DNA of 64,000 nucleotides from Bacteroidota bacterium (GCA_029237775.1 JAQZBR010000005.1:62001-126000); one strand, 5' to 3'. Numbered from the stretch's first letter, positions 36,063 through 45,864 are shown. Made by a program: numbers and translations. The notes: generated from the letters alone by a model not told the origin.

Positions 36063-37757
36063 ATGTCGACAGAAATAGCTGCAAAGGGTGGACACCCTAA
36101 AGGATTATGGGTTTTATTCGGTACTGAAATGTGGGAAAGGTTCAACTTCTATGGGATGAGAGCTTTATTAACCCTTTTCCTGGTTAATTCCCTGATGATG
36201 AAAGAAGAAGATGCCTCACTTATTTACGGAGGTTTTCTTGGCTTATGCTACTTAACTCCTATGCTTGGTGGATTTGTCGCTGATCGTTTTTTAGGTAACC
36301 GTAACTGTATCCTTTTAGGGGGAACAATGATGGCGATAGGACAATTGTTCCTCTTTGCAAGTGCTTCTGTTTTCTCTACAAACCTCCCTTTAGCGACAAC
36401 ATTGATGTGGACCGCTCTTGCCATTATTATTTTTGGTAACGGTTTTTTCAAGCCGAACATCTCCAGCATGGTTGGAAGTCTTTACCCTAAACAGGATAAA
36501 AGCAAGCTGGATTCAGCCTTCACGATTTTTTACATGGGTATCAACCTTGGTGCATTCCTTGGCCAATTGATCTGCCCAATCGTAGGAGATGTTAAAGACA
36601 GCGGTGGAATCAGAGATATTTATGCTTTCAAATGGGGTTTCCTTGCAGCTGGTATAGCGATGATCATCGGAACGATCATATTCCTTATCCTTAAAAACAA
36701 ATACGTAGTAACACCGGAAGGAAAGCCTTTAGGTGGTTTACCATCAAAAAATGATGCTTCGGATTTTGAAGAAGGTGAAGTGCAAAAAGCTGTATTCAGC
36801 ACAAAATCACTGATCGTTGCTGCAATTTCATTTGTGGTTCTGTTCTTTGGAATTCAATATTGTATTTCGGGGACTAACGTAGTTAAAACAATTATTTATC
36901 CGATCATTTACGCCAGTGGTTTAACTCTTGCCGGATTAATTATTTCTGATACTTCCCTGACAAAAGTGGAAAGAGACAGGATTATAGTGATTTACATCGT
37001 TGCATTCTTCGTCATCTTCTTTTGGGCGGCATTTGAGCAAGCGGGGTCATCATTAACCTTTATCGCGGACAATCAGACTGACAGAAATTTCTTCGGATGG
37101 CAGATGCCTGCTTCCATGGTTCAAATCTTCAATGGATTATTTGTAGTTGCATTCGCTGTTCCTTTCAGCATGCTTTGGGACAGATTAAGATCTAAAGGAA
37201 GAGAGCCAATTGCTCCTGTTAAGCAGGCGATCGGACTTGCATTAATCGCATTAAGTTATTTCATCATCGCGCATAATGTGAAAGATCTTGGCAATAATGG
37301 ACTTCTGGCTATCAAATGGTTGATCCTTCTTTATTTGATTCAAACTGCGGCAGAATTATGTCTTTCTCCGATAGGCTTATCACTTGTAGGAAAACTTTCA
37401 CCTAAACGTTTTGCATCGTTACTTTACGGTGTCTTCTTCCTATCAAATGCAGCAGGTTATGCATTAGCCGGAACATTGGGCTCGATCTTACCTGCAACAG
37501 GTGACAAATTCAACAAAGCAAATGAGCTTGGCATTAACCTTCAGGGCGTATTAGACAAAACGGTTACCCTTACCCCGGAACAAGCGGAATTGCTTTCTAA
37601 AAATCAGATCAGCACAGACTACCCTGTATTCGCTGGGTTTCAGATCCATAATTTATTTGAATTCTTTATGGTGTTTGTTGTTCTTACCGGTTTAGCCGCT
37701 ATTATTCTCTTTTCTCTGCGTCCGTTATTAAAACGAATGATGCACGGTGTAAAATAA
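36063..37757 (+). CDS. POT family proton-coupled oligopeptide transporter
   Basis: A 564-aa transporter with about 14 membrane segments. The family mark is at the start: FGTEMWERFNFYGMRALL (the E-x-x-E-R-F motif for proton coupling). It also carries AFEQAGSSLTFIAD and, near the end, LCLSPIGLSLVGKLSP. It imports di- and tripeptides together with protons across the inner membrane. A secreted DPP4 upstream in the window releases dipeptides, so the two would work together, though they are separate transcripts. Its -7-like box TATATTCG is at 36021-36028. Confidence 0.93.
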   Translation: MSTEIAAKGGHPKGLWVLFGTEMWERFNFYGMRALLTLFLVNSLMMKEEDASLIYGGFLGLCYLTPMLGGFVADRFLGNRNCILLGGTMMAIGQLFLFASASVFSTNLPLATTLMWTALAIIIFGNGFFKPNISSMVGSLYPKQDKSKLDSAFTIFYMGINLGAFLGQLICPIVGDVKDSGGIRDIYAFKWGFLAAGIAMIIGTIIFLILKNKYVVTPEGKPLGGLPSKNDASDFEEGEVQKAVFSTKSLIVAAISFVVLFFGIQYCISGTNVVKTIIYPIIYASGLTLAGLIISDTSLTKVERDRIIVIYIVAFFVIFFWAAFEQAGSSLTFIADNQTDRNFFGWQMPASMVQIFNGLFVVAFAVPFSMLWDRLRSKGREPIAPVKQAIGLALIALSYFIIAHNVKDLGNNGLLAIKWLILLYLIQTAAELCLSPIGLSLVGKLSPKRFASLLYGVFFLSNAAGYALAGTLGSILPATGDKFNKANELGINLQGVLDKTVTLTPEQAELLSKNQISTDYPVFAGFQIHNLFEFFMVFVVLTGLAAIILFSLRPLLKRMMHGVK

Positions 37758-37773
37758 ATTTATTCTTTTCATT

Positions 37774-37804
37774 AAGCCTCCGTCTCAAGCGGGGGCTTTT
37801 TTAT
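37774..37804 (+). terminator. rho-independent terminator
   Basis: Stem AAGCCTCCG / CGGGGGCTT with one G-T wobble, followed by TTTTTTAT. Ends the POT gene. Confidence 0.85.
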
Positions 37805-37855
37805 GCCCGGAATTTTCACCATAATTATTTACCTTTACTATAGAATTTAATAATC

Positions 37856-38422
37856 ATGATTAAAAAGATTTTTATAGCACTTGGGATTGCAGCGTTAATA
37901 GTTATTGCTCAAAGCTTTATCACTAATATTCAGTCTCCTGCAGATGAGCACCCGGGTCCTGTTCACTGGTATTCCTTTTCGGAGGCTGTTGCCTTGCAGA
38001 AAAAAGCACCAAAGCCTATTATGGTAGATATTTACACCAGTTGGTGCGGTCCTTGTAAGATGATGAGTACTAACACATTTGGTAACGCTGAAATCGCAAA
38101 GTATCTGAATGAGAACTTTTATCCGGTTAAGTTCAATGCCGAGACTTATGACAGCGTAAGTTTCAACGGATATGTTTTTAAAAACAAGAATGCTCCCGGT
38201 ACCAACCGTCCGGTGCATGATTTCGCAGTTTCAATACTTGATGGGAAACTCGTTTATCCTTCTATTGTATTCCTAAATGAGCAGATCCAAAGAATTCAGG
38301 TGATCACAGGGTATTATCAGCCGGCTCAATTTGATCCCATCATGAAGTTCTTTGGAAGCGGCAAATACAAAGAGATGAGTTATGAAGATTTTCAAAAAAC
38401 GCTTGCAGTTCCCGTAAAATAA
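37856..38422 (+). CDS. thioredoxin-fold protein, membrane-anchored or exported
   Basis: A 188-aa protein. An N-terminal hydrophobic segment (about 5-22) is a signal peptide or anchor. The active site TSWCGPCKMM is at 61-70 (Cys64 and Cys67), with the cis-Pro region VYPSIVFLNE. It belongs to the thioredoxin/DUF255-like group that keeps exported protein thiols reduced. It is separate from POT by a terminator. Confidence 0.9.
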   Translation: MIKKIFIALGIAALIVIAQSFITNIQSPADEHPGPVHWYSFSEAVALQKKAPKPIMVDIYTSWCGPCKMMSTNTFGNAEIAKYLNENFYPVKFNAETYDSVSFNGYVFKNKNAPGTNRPVHDFAVSILDGKLVYPSIVFLNEQIQRIQVITGYYQPAQFDPIMKFFGSGKYKEMSYEDFQKTLAVPVK

Positions 38423-38498
38423 GACGGCTGGTATTTCGTTTATATTTATAACCTTTTTAAAGATTTAACGTAGAACGAGTCAGTCAAAATTACCCAAT

Positions 38499-38894
38499 AT
38501 GAAAGTTACAACGGTCCAAATGGTTAACCTGAAAGCCAAAATTCTTCAGGTACTTGAAATGAAAAAATTTACGTATGCTGATATGGCATCGTATCTTAAT
38601 ATTTCTGAGTCAGACCTGGACTACGCCCTTGAAAATAACACCCTCGAAATCAGAACCTTAGAGTTGATTTCAAAAGAATTACGCATTCCTCTATATAGCT
38701 TTTTCCGTGAAAATTTTGAAAGCTTTGATTTTGAAAAAGAGCCATACTACAATGTGAATATCTGGAGTAAGGAAGAAAGCAAATTCACCCTTGAATTAAA
38801 AGCTTTGCGTCAGGAAATCGATCAGCTTCGGATTGACCTGAGAAATAAAGACCTTCTTATTGATGCTCTTGAGGCTCAAATTGCTAAAGGTTAA
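38499..38894 (+). CDS. helix-turn-helix protein with coiled-coil tail
   Basis: A 131-aa protein. A Cro-like HTH (about 10-65: NLKAKILQVLEMKKFTYADM ... LELISKELRIPLYSFF) is followed by a linker (EKEPYYNVNIW) and a leucine/Lys/Glu-rich coiled coil (about 93-131). This is a regulator or adaptor of a type frequent in Bacteroidota. It has its own terminator and lies before the DUF2339 gene, but their relation is unclear. Confidence 0.8.
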   Translation: MKVTTVQMVNLKAKILQVLEMKKFTYADMASYLNISESDLDYALENNTLEIRTLELISKELRIPLYSFFRENFESFDFEKEPYYNVNIWSKEESKFTLELKALRQEIDQLRIDLRNKDLLIDALEAQIAKG

Positions 38895-38896
38895 TC

Positions 38897-38930
38897 AGCC
38901 GGCAACTCCCGGCTCCTCTTTTTTTTCCCT
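38897..38930 (+). terminator. rho-independent terminator
   Basis: Stem AGCCGG / CCGGCT followed by CCTC and a run of eight T. Confidence 0.82.
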
Positions 38931-39014
38931 TTATTTTATCATACATTTACATATAATCCACAGATTCATTGTCTGTCCGGATTCTTATGCTGAACGGGTT
39001 TAACCACAAAATTC

Positions 39015-41420
39015 ATGACAAAAGAGGAAAAGATCAATCTGATAGGCCAGAAGATCATGTTGCTGTCCAACGATCTCGATAAATACAAAAAAGAACTTGA
39101 TCTTCTCAAAGAGCAGTTGCAGGCCTTTCAAAATTCTGAGCCTCTCATATTCCCTGTTCTTTCTCCGTCTATTGATCCTATCTTAGAAAAAGAAGAGAAA
39201 ATAAGCTCCGTGAGACCTGCAGTTGAAATTGTAACAGCTCAACATGAACCACAGAAACCTGCTGCAAAGCCTCAATCTGCATTTAATTTTGAGGCATTTA
39301 TAGGCGGAAAGCTTATCAGTATCATCGGTATTGTTGTTTTGGTTGTTGGACTTTCCATCGGGGTTAAATATGCGATCGACAAGGACCTGATCAACCCTTT
39401 AACACGTATTGTACTCGCTTATGTCGCAGGAGGAATATTACTTGCTATTGCTCTTAAGCTGAAGGAGAATTATAAAGGTTTCAGCGCAGTTCTTCTTAGC
39501 GGTGCGATGGCATCTCTATATTTTACCACATTTTCAGCTTACAGCATGTATTCTTTGTTTCCTCAAATGGCTGCATTCGGGATCATGGTCATATTTACCG
39601 CCTTCACGGTTTATGCTGCGACTGTTTATTCTCTTGAAGTAATCGGTGTAATTGGTTTGGTCGGTGCTTATGCAGTACCAATGCTTCTTAGTGACGGAAG
39701 TGGTAAGATCCAGGTGATGTTTTGTTACATGCTTATCATTAACTGCGGAATTCTCTACCTCTCGTTTAAAAAATACTGGCAGGTATTAAACCATGTTGCA
39801 TTTGGGTTTTCCTGGTTGATTGTCGGTGTGTGGGTAGCCACCAAATATGATTACACACAGCATTTTCCCATGGTGCTCATGTTGAGCTTTCTGTTTTTCA
39901 TCATTTTTTACATAAGTAACATGTCTTATAAGATCGTAAAACAGGAAAAGTTTGCTGTTATTGATATTATACGATTACTCAGCAATAGCTTCATCTTCTT
40001 TGCAATTGGTTATGGAATATTGAATAATTCTTATTATGAAAATTTACTCGGTTTGTTTACTCTCTGCAATGCCTTAGTTCATCTGGTATTCAGCTATATA
40101 GTATTCAAAAACAAACTGCTCGACCGGAAGTTATTCTATTTACTAATTGCAATGGTTTTAACATTTGTCACCATTGCAGTTCCTGTCCAACTTGAAGGCA
40201 ACTGGGTAACGCTTTTCTGGAGCCTGGAAGCTGCTCTTTTATTTGGAATTGGCAGATATAAAGATGTCCGGTTTTATGAATGGCTTGGAGGCATTATGAT
40301 AATGCTGGCAATGTTTAGTCTGATCGGTGATTGGAGCAACTCTTATTACGTTTCTTATTATCCTGAATTATTCCGCTTCTGGGATCCGGTATTTAATATT
40401 TACCTGCTCACTTCGATTCTATTTACTGGAGCTCTTGCCAGCATTGTGTATATCCATTTTAAAAAGCCATTGAGCGATGAAGAGTCCGTAAAATATAAAC
40501 TCTCTTTAGTGTACAGTCATTTCTTCCCTGCGATACTTTTCATTTTTACCTATTTAACGTTCAGTAATGAGATAAGCGCTATTTTTAAATCTGCCTTTGA
40601 CCGATCTCTAATAAAAGTTCCTTCAAAAGAATACGGTGATATTATTGAAGAGTACAATTACACGCTTCAAACTTTCGGTGGTCTCTCGCAAAGTATTTAT
40701 TGTGTTTTATTTTTCTGTATAGTAACTTTCTTCGGTATATGGAAATGGAAGAATTATATGACCAGATGGATCATTTTCTCACTAAATATTTTCAGCGCCT
40801 GTGTGTTTCTTTTAGTCGGATTAGATCTCCTTTCCGAACTACGAACTGATTATTTAAGCCAAGCATCCCGCTATTATCCTGTTGAACAATGGGTGCTTAT
40901 ACTTCGATACGGGTGCTTTGCCTTTATCGCTGTCCTTTTGTATGTTACTTACAGGCTGCTTCAAACTGAATCGTTCAGACGATACAAAATTTCGAACATC
41001 TTCACCGGTTCTATCATCCATTTTATAATCTTAGTAATCCTTAGCAACGAACTTATTAATCTGGATATACTCAGCGGCAGCAAGGATGTTTACAGTGCAG
41101 GCAATGCGACCTACAAGCTTGGATTCACCGGGCTCTGGGGAATTTATTCATTTGTTATGATCGCATGGGGAATATTTAAAAGGAACCGAATTATGAGGAT
41201 CTTTGCCATATCTCTTTTCGGAATAACATTGATCAAGCTGGTAACGTTTGACACATGGGACCTTTCTACCGGCTATAAAATAATTGCATTCCTTATGCTG
41301 GGAGTTATATTACTTGTTGTTGCATTCCTTTACCAGAAATTTAAAACGCTTATATTCGGGGATGACGCAATACAGCCTGAGGCAGAAGATGCGGAAGAAA
41401 AGGAACTTGAAATCTTATAG
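39015..41420 (+). CDS. DUF2339 multipass membrane protein
   Basis: An 801-aa membrane protein. An N-terminal coiled coil (about 1-45) leads into a linker and then more than 20 membrane segments. The phrase NFEAFIGGKLISIIGIVVLVVGLSI marks the first membrane segment, as in DUF2339 proteins. The function is unknown; the family is frequent in Gram-negative envelopes. The next gene, 11 bp away, encodes a DUF3999 protein, and this pair is found together in many genomes, suggesting a joint envelope complex. Confidence 0.9.
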   Translation: MTKEEKINLIGQKIMLLSNDLDKYKKELDLLKEQLQAFQNSEPLIFPVLSPSIDPILEKEEKISSVRPAVEIVTAQHEPQKPAAKPQSAFNFEAFIGGKLISIIGIVVLVVGLSIGVKYAIDKDLINPLTRIVLAYVAGGILLAIALKLKENYKGFSAVLLSGAMASLYFTTFSAYSMYSLFPQMAAFGIMVIFTAFTVYAATVYSLEVIGVIGLVGAYAVPMLLSDGSGKIQVMFCYMLIINCGILYLSFKKYWQVLNHVAFGFSWLIVGVWVATKYDYTQHFPMVLMLSFLFFIIFYISNMSYKIVKQEKFAVIDIIRLLSNSFIFFAIGYGILNNSYYENLLGLFTLCNALVHLVFSYIVFKNKLLDRKLFYLLIAMVLTFVTIAVPVQLEGNWVTLFWSLEAALLFGIGRYKDVRFYEWLGGIMIMLAMFSLIGDWSNSYYVSYYPELFRFWDPVFNIYLLTSILFTGALASIVYIHFKKPLSDEESVKYKLSLVYSHFFPAILFIFTYLTFSNEISAIFKSAFDRSLIKVPSKEYGDIIEEYNYTLQTFGGLSQSIYCVLFFCIVTFFGIWKWKNYMTRWIIFSLNIFSACVFLLVGLDLLSELRTDYLSQASRYYPVEQWVLILRYGCFAFIAVLLYVTYRLLQTESFRRYKISNIFTGSIIHFIILVILSNELINLDILSGSKDVYSAGNATYKLGFTGLWGIYSFVMIAWGIFKRNRIMRIFAISLFGITLIKLVTFDTWDLSTGYKIIAFLMLGVILLVVAFLYQKFKTLIFGDDAIQPEAEDAEEKELEIL

Positions 41421-41431
41421 CTAGTCTAAAC

Positions 41432-42691
41432 ATGCAGAAAACATTATTGCTTTTTTTTATGACACTCCTTTGCTCACACAAAGTGAATGCTCAATTCGCA
41501 GATTTCCAGTTTCACAGAAAGCTTGATAAAGTCGGGACCGAAAATTATTACTCAGTTCCACTTTCACCCGCTATAATAGCAAACATGCAAAATCCGCTTG
41601 ATGATCTGCGGATCTATAACATTGACGGAAAGGATACCATCGAAGTTCCGTTTCTGCTTGAGTATCACGGGGATGAAACTATTGAAACACCTGTTAAGTT
41701 TGAATTAATCAATGATGTTACGCGGTTAAAGTGTTGCTCTTATATCACCTTAAAGATGCCAAAGAAAATGGTCATAAACATGATCAATCTGAAGGTTCTT
41801 GAAAATAATTTCGATAAGATACTCAGTGTCGAAGGGAGCAACGATAATAAAGAATGGTTCACGATCGCCAGCCATTTAAGGATCACAGGCTTCGAAAATT
41901 CAAACTCAAGCTTTCGTAGCACATCGGTAAGGTTCCCTTCCTCTGAATTTGTTTACTTCAGAATTAAATTTGATGATGATTCAAGTCCTAAGATCACGGT
42001 AACCGATGCTAATGCTTTCGAAAACAAAACTATCAAAGGTAACTATGATGAAATCGCGATAGTTAAAAGCAGTCAAGTGGAAAACAAGAAAGAGAAGACC
42101 TCTGAGCTGATACTTGAGTTGAAGGGGAATAACAGGCTTAGCTATATTCTTTTGAAAAGCAACGCAAAGAATGACTTCTATAGGAATATTAATATATACA
42201 AATCAAACGGAAGTTACCAGACCCCCAAAGGTCCTGAAGAAGCCTGGCAGATAATAAATTCCGGAGTGGTTATTTCAAATACAAGCAATGAGCTTTCATT
42301 ACAGAATGAACATTCCTCAAAATTAAAAATTGAAATTATCAATCATGATAATCAACCTATTTCCTTTGATGAGATAAAACTTTATTCAGAAAAGATAGAG
42401 ATGAAGGCGAAATTACCTGCCAGTGAAAATCTTTTTCTTGTGTATGGGAGTAAGTCGATAGCTGCACCCGTGTATGACCTGGTACATTTTCAAGAAAAGA
42501 TTCCGCAATCCCTATCTGTAATAAATTCTGGGAAAGAAGAAATTCAAGCGGCAGTATTGGTGGGGAAAGCGAATGAGCCGTTCATACAAAACAAAAAGTG
42601 GCTTTGGCTTATCATGGGTTCTTTAATAATTCTGATTGGATATTTTGCATTCAGCATGCTGAAAAAAGAAAACAGCGAAGATAATGTTTAG
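41432..42691 (+). CDS. DUF3999 family exported protein
   Basis: A 419-aa protein with a signal peptide (MQKTLLLFFMTLLCSHKVNA), a long extracytoplasmic beta-rich region and one C-terminal membrane segment (about 388-408). DUF3999 proteins are the usual neighbours of DUF2339 membrane proteins. Being anchored with a large external domain, it may receive or bind something in the periplasm for the DUF2339 partner. The stop overlaps the stop of the convergent phosphatase gene by three bases. Confidence 0.82.
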   Translation: MQKTLLLFFMTLLCSHKVNAQFADFQFHRKLDKVGTENYYSVPLSPAIIANMQNPLDDLRIYNIDGKDTIEVPFLLEYHGDETIETPVKFELINDVTRLKCCSYITLKMPKKMVINMINLKVLENNFDKILSVEGSNDNKEWFTIASHLRITGFENSNSSFRSTSVRFPSSEFVYFRIKFDDDSSPKITVTDANAFENKTIKGNYDEIAIVKSSQVENKKEKTSELILELKGNNRLSYILLKSNAKNDFYRNINIYKSNGSYQTPKGPEEAWQIINSGVVISNTSNELSLQNEHSSKLKIEIINHDNQPISFDEIKLYSEKIEMKAKLPASENLFLVYGSKSIAAPVYDLVHFQEKIPQSLSVINSGKEEIQAAVLVGKANEPFIQNKKWLWLIMGSLIILIGYFAFSMLKKENSEDNV

Positions 42692-43971
42692 AGCTTTAAT
42701 CCGAACAAAAGCATGTCATCCACTTGTTCATGATCTCCTTTCCAGTCATTCATATAGTTTTCAATAATCACCTTCTGTTGAATCATATGCTTGAAGCGGA
42801 GTGATGAAAGAAATGTTTTAAATCTCTTTTTCATAAGCTTCTTACTTTTCTCTCCGCCAAACTGATCAATAACACCATCTGTAAATAAGTAGAGCATGTC
42901 ACCGGGTTCTGCTTGTTTAAAATTTGTTTTAAATCCGGGGAGTTCATGATCATTGTCGCGGGTTCCGCTGATCGCCCGTTTAGTGCCTTTTATTTCTTCC
43001 AGTCCGTGCTGGTGCATGATCCACAAAGGCCGGTTCGCACCTGCAAATTCAATCAGATGTGTATTAAGATTGATACTGCAAACGGCTACATCCATTCCGT
43101 CTTTTGGATCCTTTTGACGAAAAAAATTAGAAATTTCAACGTTGAGCTCGTCTAAAATATCAGCCGGTTTAGTGATCTGTTTCTCATTTATGATTTTATT
43201 CAGCATGATCGTCCCTGCAACACTCATTAACGCACCGGGGACACCATGGCCTGTGCAATCCACTACAGCGATGATAAGTTTATCATCGCATTTTTCCAAC
43301 CAGTAAAAATCTCCGCTGACAATATCTTTCGCCTGATTGTACACGAACCAATCAGAGACAAGCTCATCGAGCATATCTGTTTCAGTAAGCATCGCTTCCT
43401 GTAACTTCCTGGCATAAATTATACTATCCGTTATATTTTTGTTTTTTTCCTCAATCTCCCTGAATGCATTTTTCAATTGTCTGTGCAATTCTTCTACTGC
43501 TTCTTTCTCACGCTTTATAAGATCTCCAGCCAATATATTTTCGATGGACGCAGGCAGCCTTTTCAAGGAATGTTTAAGAATATAGTCATTCACTCCTGCT
43601 TTCATGCATGACACTGCAAACTCTTCAGATACAGTGCCTGTAACGAGTATAAAAGGTATGTTGTAGTTCTTATTAACAATAGCAAAAGCATCAAGAGAAT
43701 TGAACTTTGGAAGTGCATGATCAGAAAGAATGATATCAGGTTCAAAATTATTCAACCCTATAATAAAATCCTCTCTTGTATCAACCACATGAAGGGTGAA
43801 AACCAATCCTGACATACTTAACTCGCGTTTGATCAGTCCCGCATCGGATGGATTATCCTCCAGCAATAATATTTTCAGATGCTTCTTCATAGAAATTGCG
43901 GGCGATTGACAGGGAGATTCAATCTTTTTATGAAGTTCACGAAAACTTTGTGCCCGACTATTTTTATTCAT
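42688..43971 (-). CDS. response regulator with SpoIIE-type PP2C phosphatase
   Basis: A 427-aa protein: receiver domain (about 33-150; phospho-Asp84 in IILSDHALPKF, Lys in DYILKHSL), a coiled coil (about 155-195) and an SpoIIE PP2C phosphatase (about 200-427; SGDFYWLEK, VDCTGHGVPGALMS and LYLFTDGVID with metal-binding Asp residues). It dephosphorylates a serine/threonine-phosphorylated partner, typically a STAS anti-anti-sigma protein. ATG 43971 directly follows the stop of the kinase gene; an in-frame ATG at 43890 is an alternative. Receiver residues closely match those of the neighbouring kinase. Confidence 0.9.
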   Translation of the reverse strand: MNKNSRAQSFRELHKKIESPCQSPAISMKKHLKILLLEDNPSDAGLIKRELSMSGLVFTLHVVDTREDFIIGLNNFEPDIILSDHALPKFNSLDAFAIVNKNYNIPFILVTGTVSEEFAVSCMKAGVNDYILKHSLKRLPASIENILAGDLIKREKEAVEELHRQLKNAFREIEEKNKNITDSIIYARKLQEAMLTETDMLDELVSDWFVYNQAKDIVSGDFYWLEKCDDKLIIAVVDCTGHGVPGALMSVAGTIMLNKIINEKQITKPADILDELNVEISNFFRQKDPKDGMDVAVCSINLNTHLIEFAGANRPLWIMHQHGLEEIKGTKRAISGTRDNDHELPGFKTNFKQAEPGDMLYLFTDGVIDQFGGEKSKKLMKKRFKTFLSSLRFKHMIQQKVIIENYMNDWKGDHEQVDDMLLFGLKL

Positions 43972-45060
43972 TTAATTCAGGGCAAGATCAGGCAGATCAA
44001 GAATAACTGTAGTCCCCATCTGCTCCATGCTAGTTATTTCAATTTTCCCATCGAGCTTATCTGTTCCTATTTTAACAAGATAAAGGCCCAGTCCAATTCC
44101 GTCTGATTCAGTGTTTGCTCTGTAAAACATATCGAATACCTTTGGAAGGCATTCCTCCTTAATACCCGCTCCGTTATCTGCTATGGATATCGAGGCTCCA
44201 TTCTCATTCGACCATATATTTATATTAACATAAGGCCCCGGAACGGAGAAATTCTGGAATTTCACAGCATTATCGATAATACGTTTCAGAACGAGTGTAA
44301 TGATCTTTGAATCAGAATAAAATGATGACTGCAGGTTTGATTCAATACTAAACTTGAGTTTATTACCGGTTTGTGTGGTATAACCTGCTATAATTTCATT
44401 AACAATCGCCTTTAGATTCACTTCTTCTTTCACAACATTCATATCACGAACTCCAAGGGTTTCGATAAGATCAACGACAATCCTGTCCATTCGTTCAGCG
44501 CTTACATTCATCATATCAATAAGCTTCATAAGTTCGGAAGGCTCATTTTCGATCTTTGCGATGTTTATCAAACCTTTCATAGAGCTTAATGGCCCGCGAA
44601 TATCGTGCGAGGCCCGATACATGAAGGTCTTAAGTTCATGATTGACCTCCTGCAGTTTGAGAATGTTCTGCTCTCTTTCGCTTTCCGCTTTCTTTTTAGT
44701 GAAAGCGTTAATAATGGCGGAGGGCAAGCGGGTTAGTGATGATTTCAGAACGTAGTCGTTGGCACCTGCTTTTAGAATGTTAACGGCAAATTCTTCCGAA
44801 ACGGTGCCGGTTACTAATATAAAAACACATTCACGGCAATATTGGTGAGCGAGAGGAAGGGCTTCTTCTGAAGTAAAGGATGGGAGGGAATGATCCGATA
44901 AAATTACATGTGGCTTAAATTCAAGAAGAGCAGCAATAAAATCATCTTTATTATCGACTACCCTGTGTTCATAGCGAAGGTCCGACATCTTCAATGCTCT
45001 AACTGTAAGACCTGCATCAGCAGGATTATCTTCCAAAATCAAAATCTTCAGCACAAACAT
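43972..45060 (-). CDS. receiver-histidine kinase hybrid
   Basis: A 362-aa soluble protein: receiver (about 4-120; phospho-Asp56 in VILSDHSLP), a short coiled coil, HisKA with His152 (SHDIRGPLSS) and an ATPase domain with DNAVKFQ, DNGAGIKEE and DGIGLGLYLVK. With the abutting phosphatase protein it forms a linked module. The receiver shares the phrase ILVTGTVSEEFAV with that protein. The kinase may phosphorylate one or both receivers. A terminator at 45083-45134 isolates it from the small-protein genes upstream. Confidence 0.92.
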   Translation of the reverse strand: MFVLKILILEDNPADAGLTVRALKMSDLRYEHRVVDNKDDFIAALLEFKPHVILSDHSLPSFTSEEALPLAHQYCRECVFILVTGTVSEEFAVNILKAGANDYVLKSSLTRLPSAIINAFTKKKAESEREQNILKLQEVNHELKTFMYRASHDIRGPLSSMKGLINIAKIENEPSELMKLIDMMNVSAERMDRIVVDLIETLGVRDMNVVKEEVNLKAIVNEIIAGYTTQTGNKLKFSIESNLQSSFYSDSKIITLVLKRIIDNAVKFQNFSVPGPYVNINIWSNENGASISIADNGAGIKEECLPKVFDMFYRANTESDGIGLGLYLVKIGTDKLDGKIEITSMEQMGTTVILDLPDLALN

Positions 45061-45082
45061 ATTTATCTCCTTCTTTTAATAA

Positions 45083-45134
45083 AAAGAGCAAGGTGTCAAC
45101 GACTACTTCCCCCGTTAAACACCTTGCCTTTTTA
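45083..45134 (-). terminator. terminator of the small-membrane-protein operon
   Basis: Stem GCAAGGTGT / ACACCTTGC around a 22-base loop, followed on the minus strand by a T run. It ends the transcript of 45187-45793. Confidence 0.75.
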
Positions 45135-45186
45135 GCTTAATAACCAAATTGTTTATTAAACCCTTGAACAAAAACTTATATAAAAA

Positions 45187-45495
45187 TCAGTAGGTATTAA
45201 CCGCAATCTCATCTCCTATCGATAAAACATCTGCCACATGATATTCCCCATTCTTCACCAAAAATGCGAGCCACTGATTTGTGTTTTTAACCGGACTAAT
45301 GCTACAAACTATATAACCTTTATCTGTGAGATATTTATCAACTTGTTTAGCTGTTTTATAGGCCGAAGCATTGGTCTCCGGTTTTCCAATCTCTTTTATT
45401 ATCAGACTCCCGAACGTATATAACAAGATTCCGATTGCTGTAATAAACACAAGAAAGAATACTATTTCCGGAAAGGAGGTGAAGGCTGATTGCAT
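45187..45495 (-). CDS. small membrane protein, paralog of the next gene
   Basis: A 102-aa protein with one membrane segment (about 8-33) and a soluble domain: NASAYKTAKQVDKYLTDKGY, VCSISPVKNTNQWLAFLV, then AVNTY at the end. No family is recognised. The stretch NASAY...VDKYLTDKGYIVCSISP aligns with the upstream gene's NAASY...VNEYLVSHGYTVVSLAP, so the two are paralogs. It is 4 bp after the upstream gene and is second in a two-gene operon. Confidence 0.75.
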   Translation of the reverse strand: MQSAFTSFPEIVFFLVFITAIGILLYTFGSLIIKEIGKPETNASAYKTAKQVDKYLTDKGYIVCSISPVKNTNQWLAFLVKNGEYHVADVLSIGDEIAVNTY

Positions 45496-45499
45496 ATAT

Positions 45500-45793
45500 T
45501 TATAGTGGCATGTCTGTATTTCCTACAATACTAGTTTCTGTGCAATACACTGTAGTGGTATATCGAACAAGATTCTTAGATGTCTGAGCTGTCCAATCCA
45601 TACTTCCTGACTTTGGTGCTAGACTAACAACGGTATATCCGTGCGATACTAAATATTCATTTACCTGACTATATGAGGCAGCATTCGCCTCGCTTACTGT
45701 CTTAATTCCCTTGGTTGATAATACTACTGACCCACCTGTAAATAAAGCTATTAATAATACACCCTTAAGCACTAATTTCACGACCTGTCTCAT
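45500..45793 (-). CDS. small exported or membrane protein, paralog of the previous gene
   Basis: A 97-aa protein with a membrane segment or signal peptide (about 8-26) and a C-terminal soluble domain. The core VNEYLVSHGYTVVSLAPKSG and MDWTAQTSKN correspond to the downstream paralog. Its own start is ATG 45793. Across a 347-bp divergent spacer lies a large helical-repeat protein gene. It is the first gene of a two-gene operon ended by a terminator at 45083-45134. Its function is unknown. Confidence 0.75.
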   Translation of the reverse strand: MRQVVKLVLKGVLLIALFTGGSVVLSTKGIKTVSEANAASYSQVNEYLVSHGYTVVSLAPKSGSMDWTAQTSKNLVRYTTTVYCTETSIVGNTDMPL

Positions 45794-45864
45794 GTTTTGT
45801 TGATTTATAAGTTAAACTGTTACTTTGATTGATACAAAGTAACATCTGTCAGAATAATAAAACA

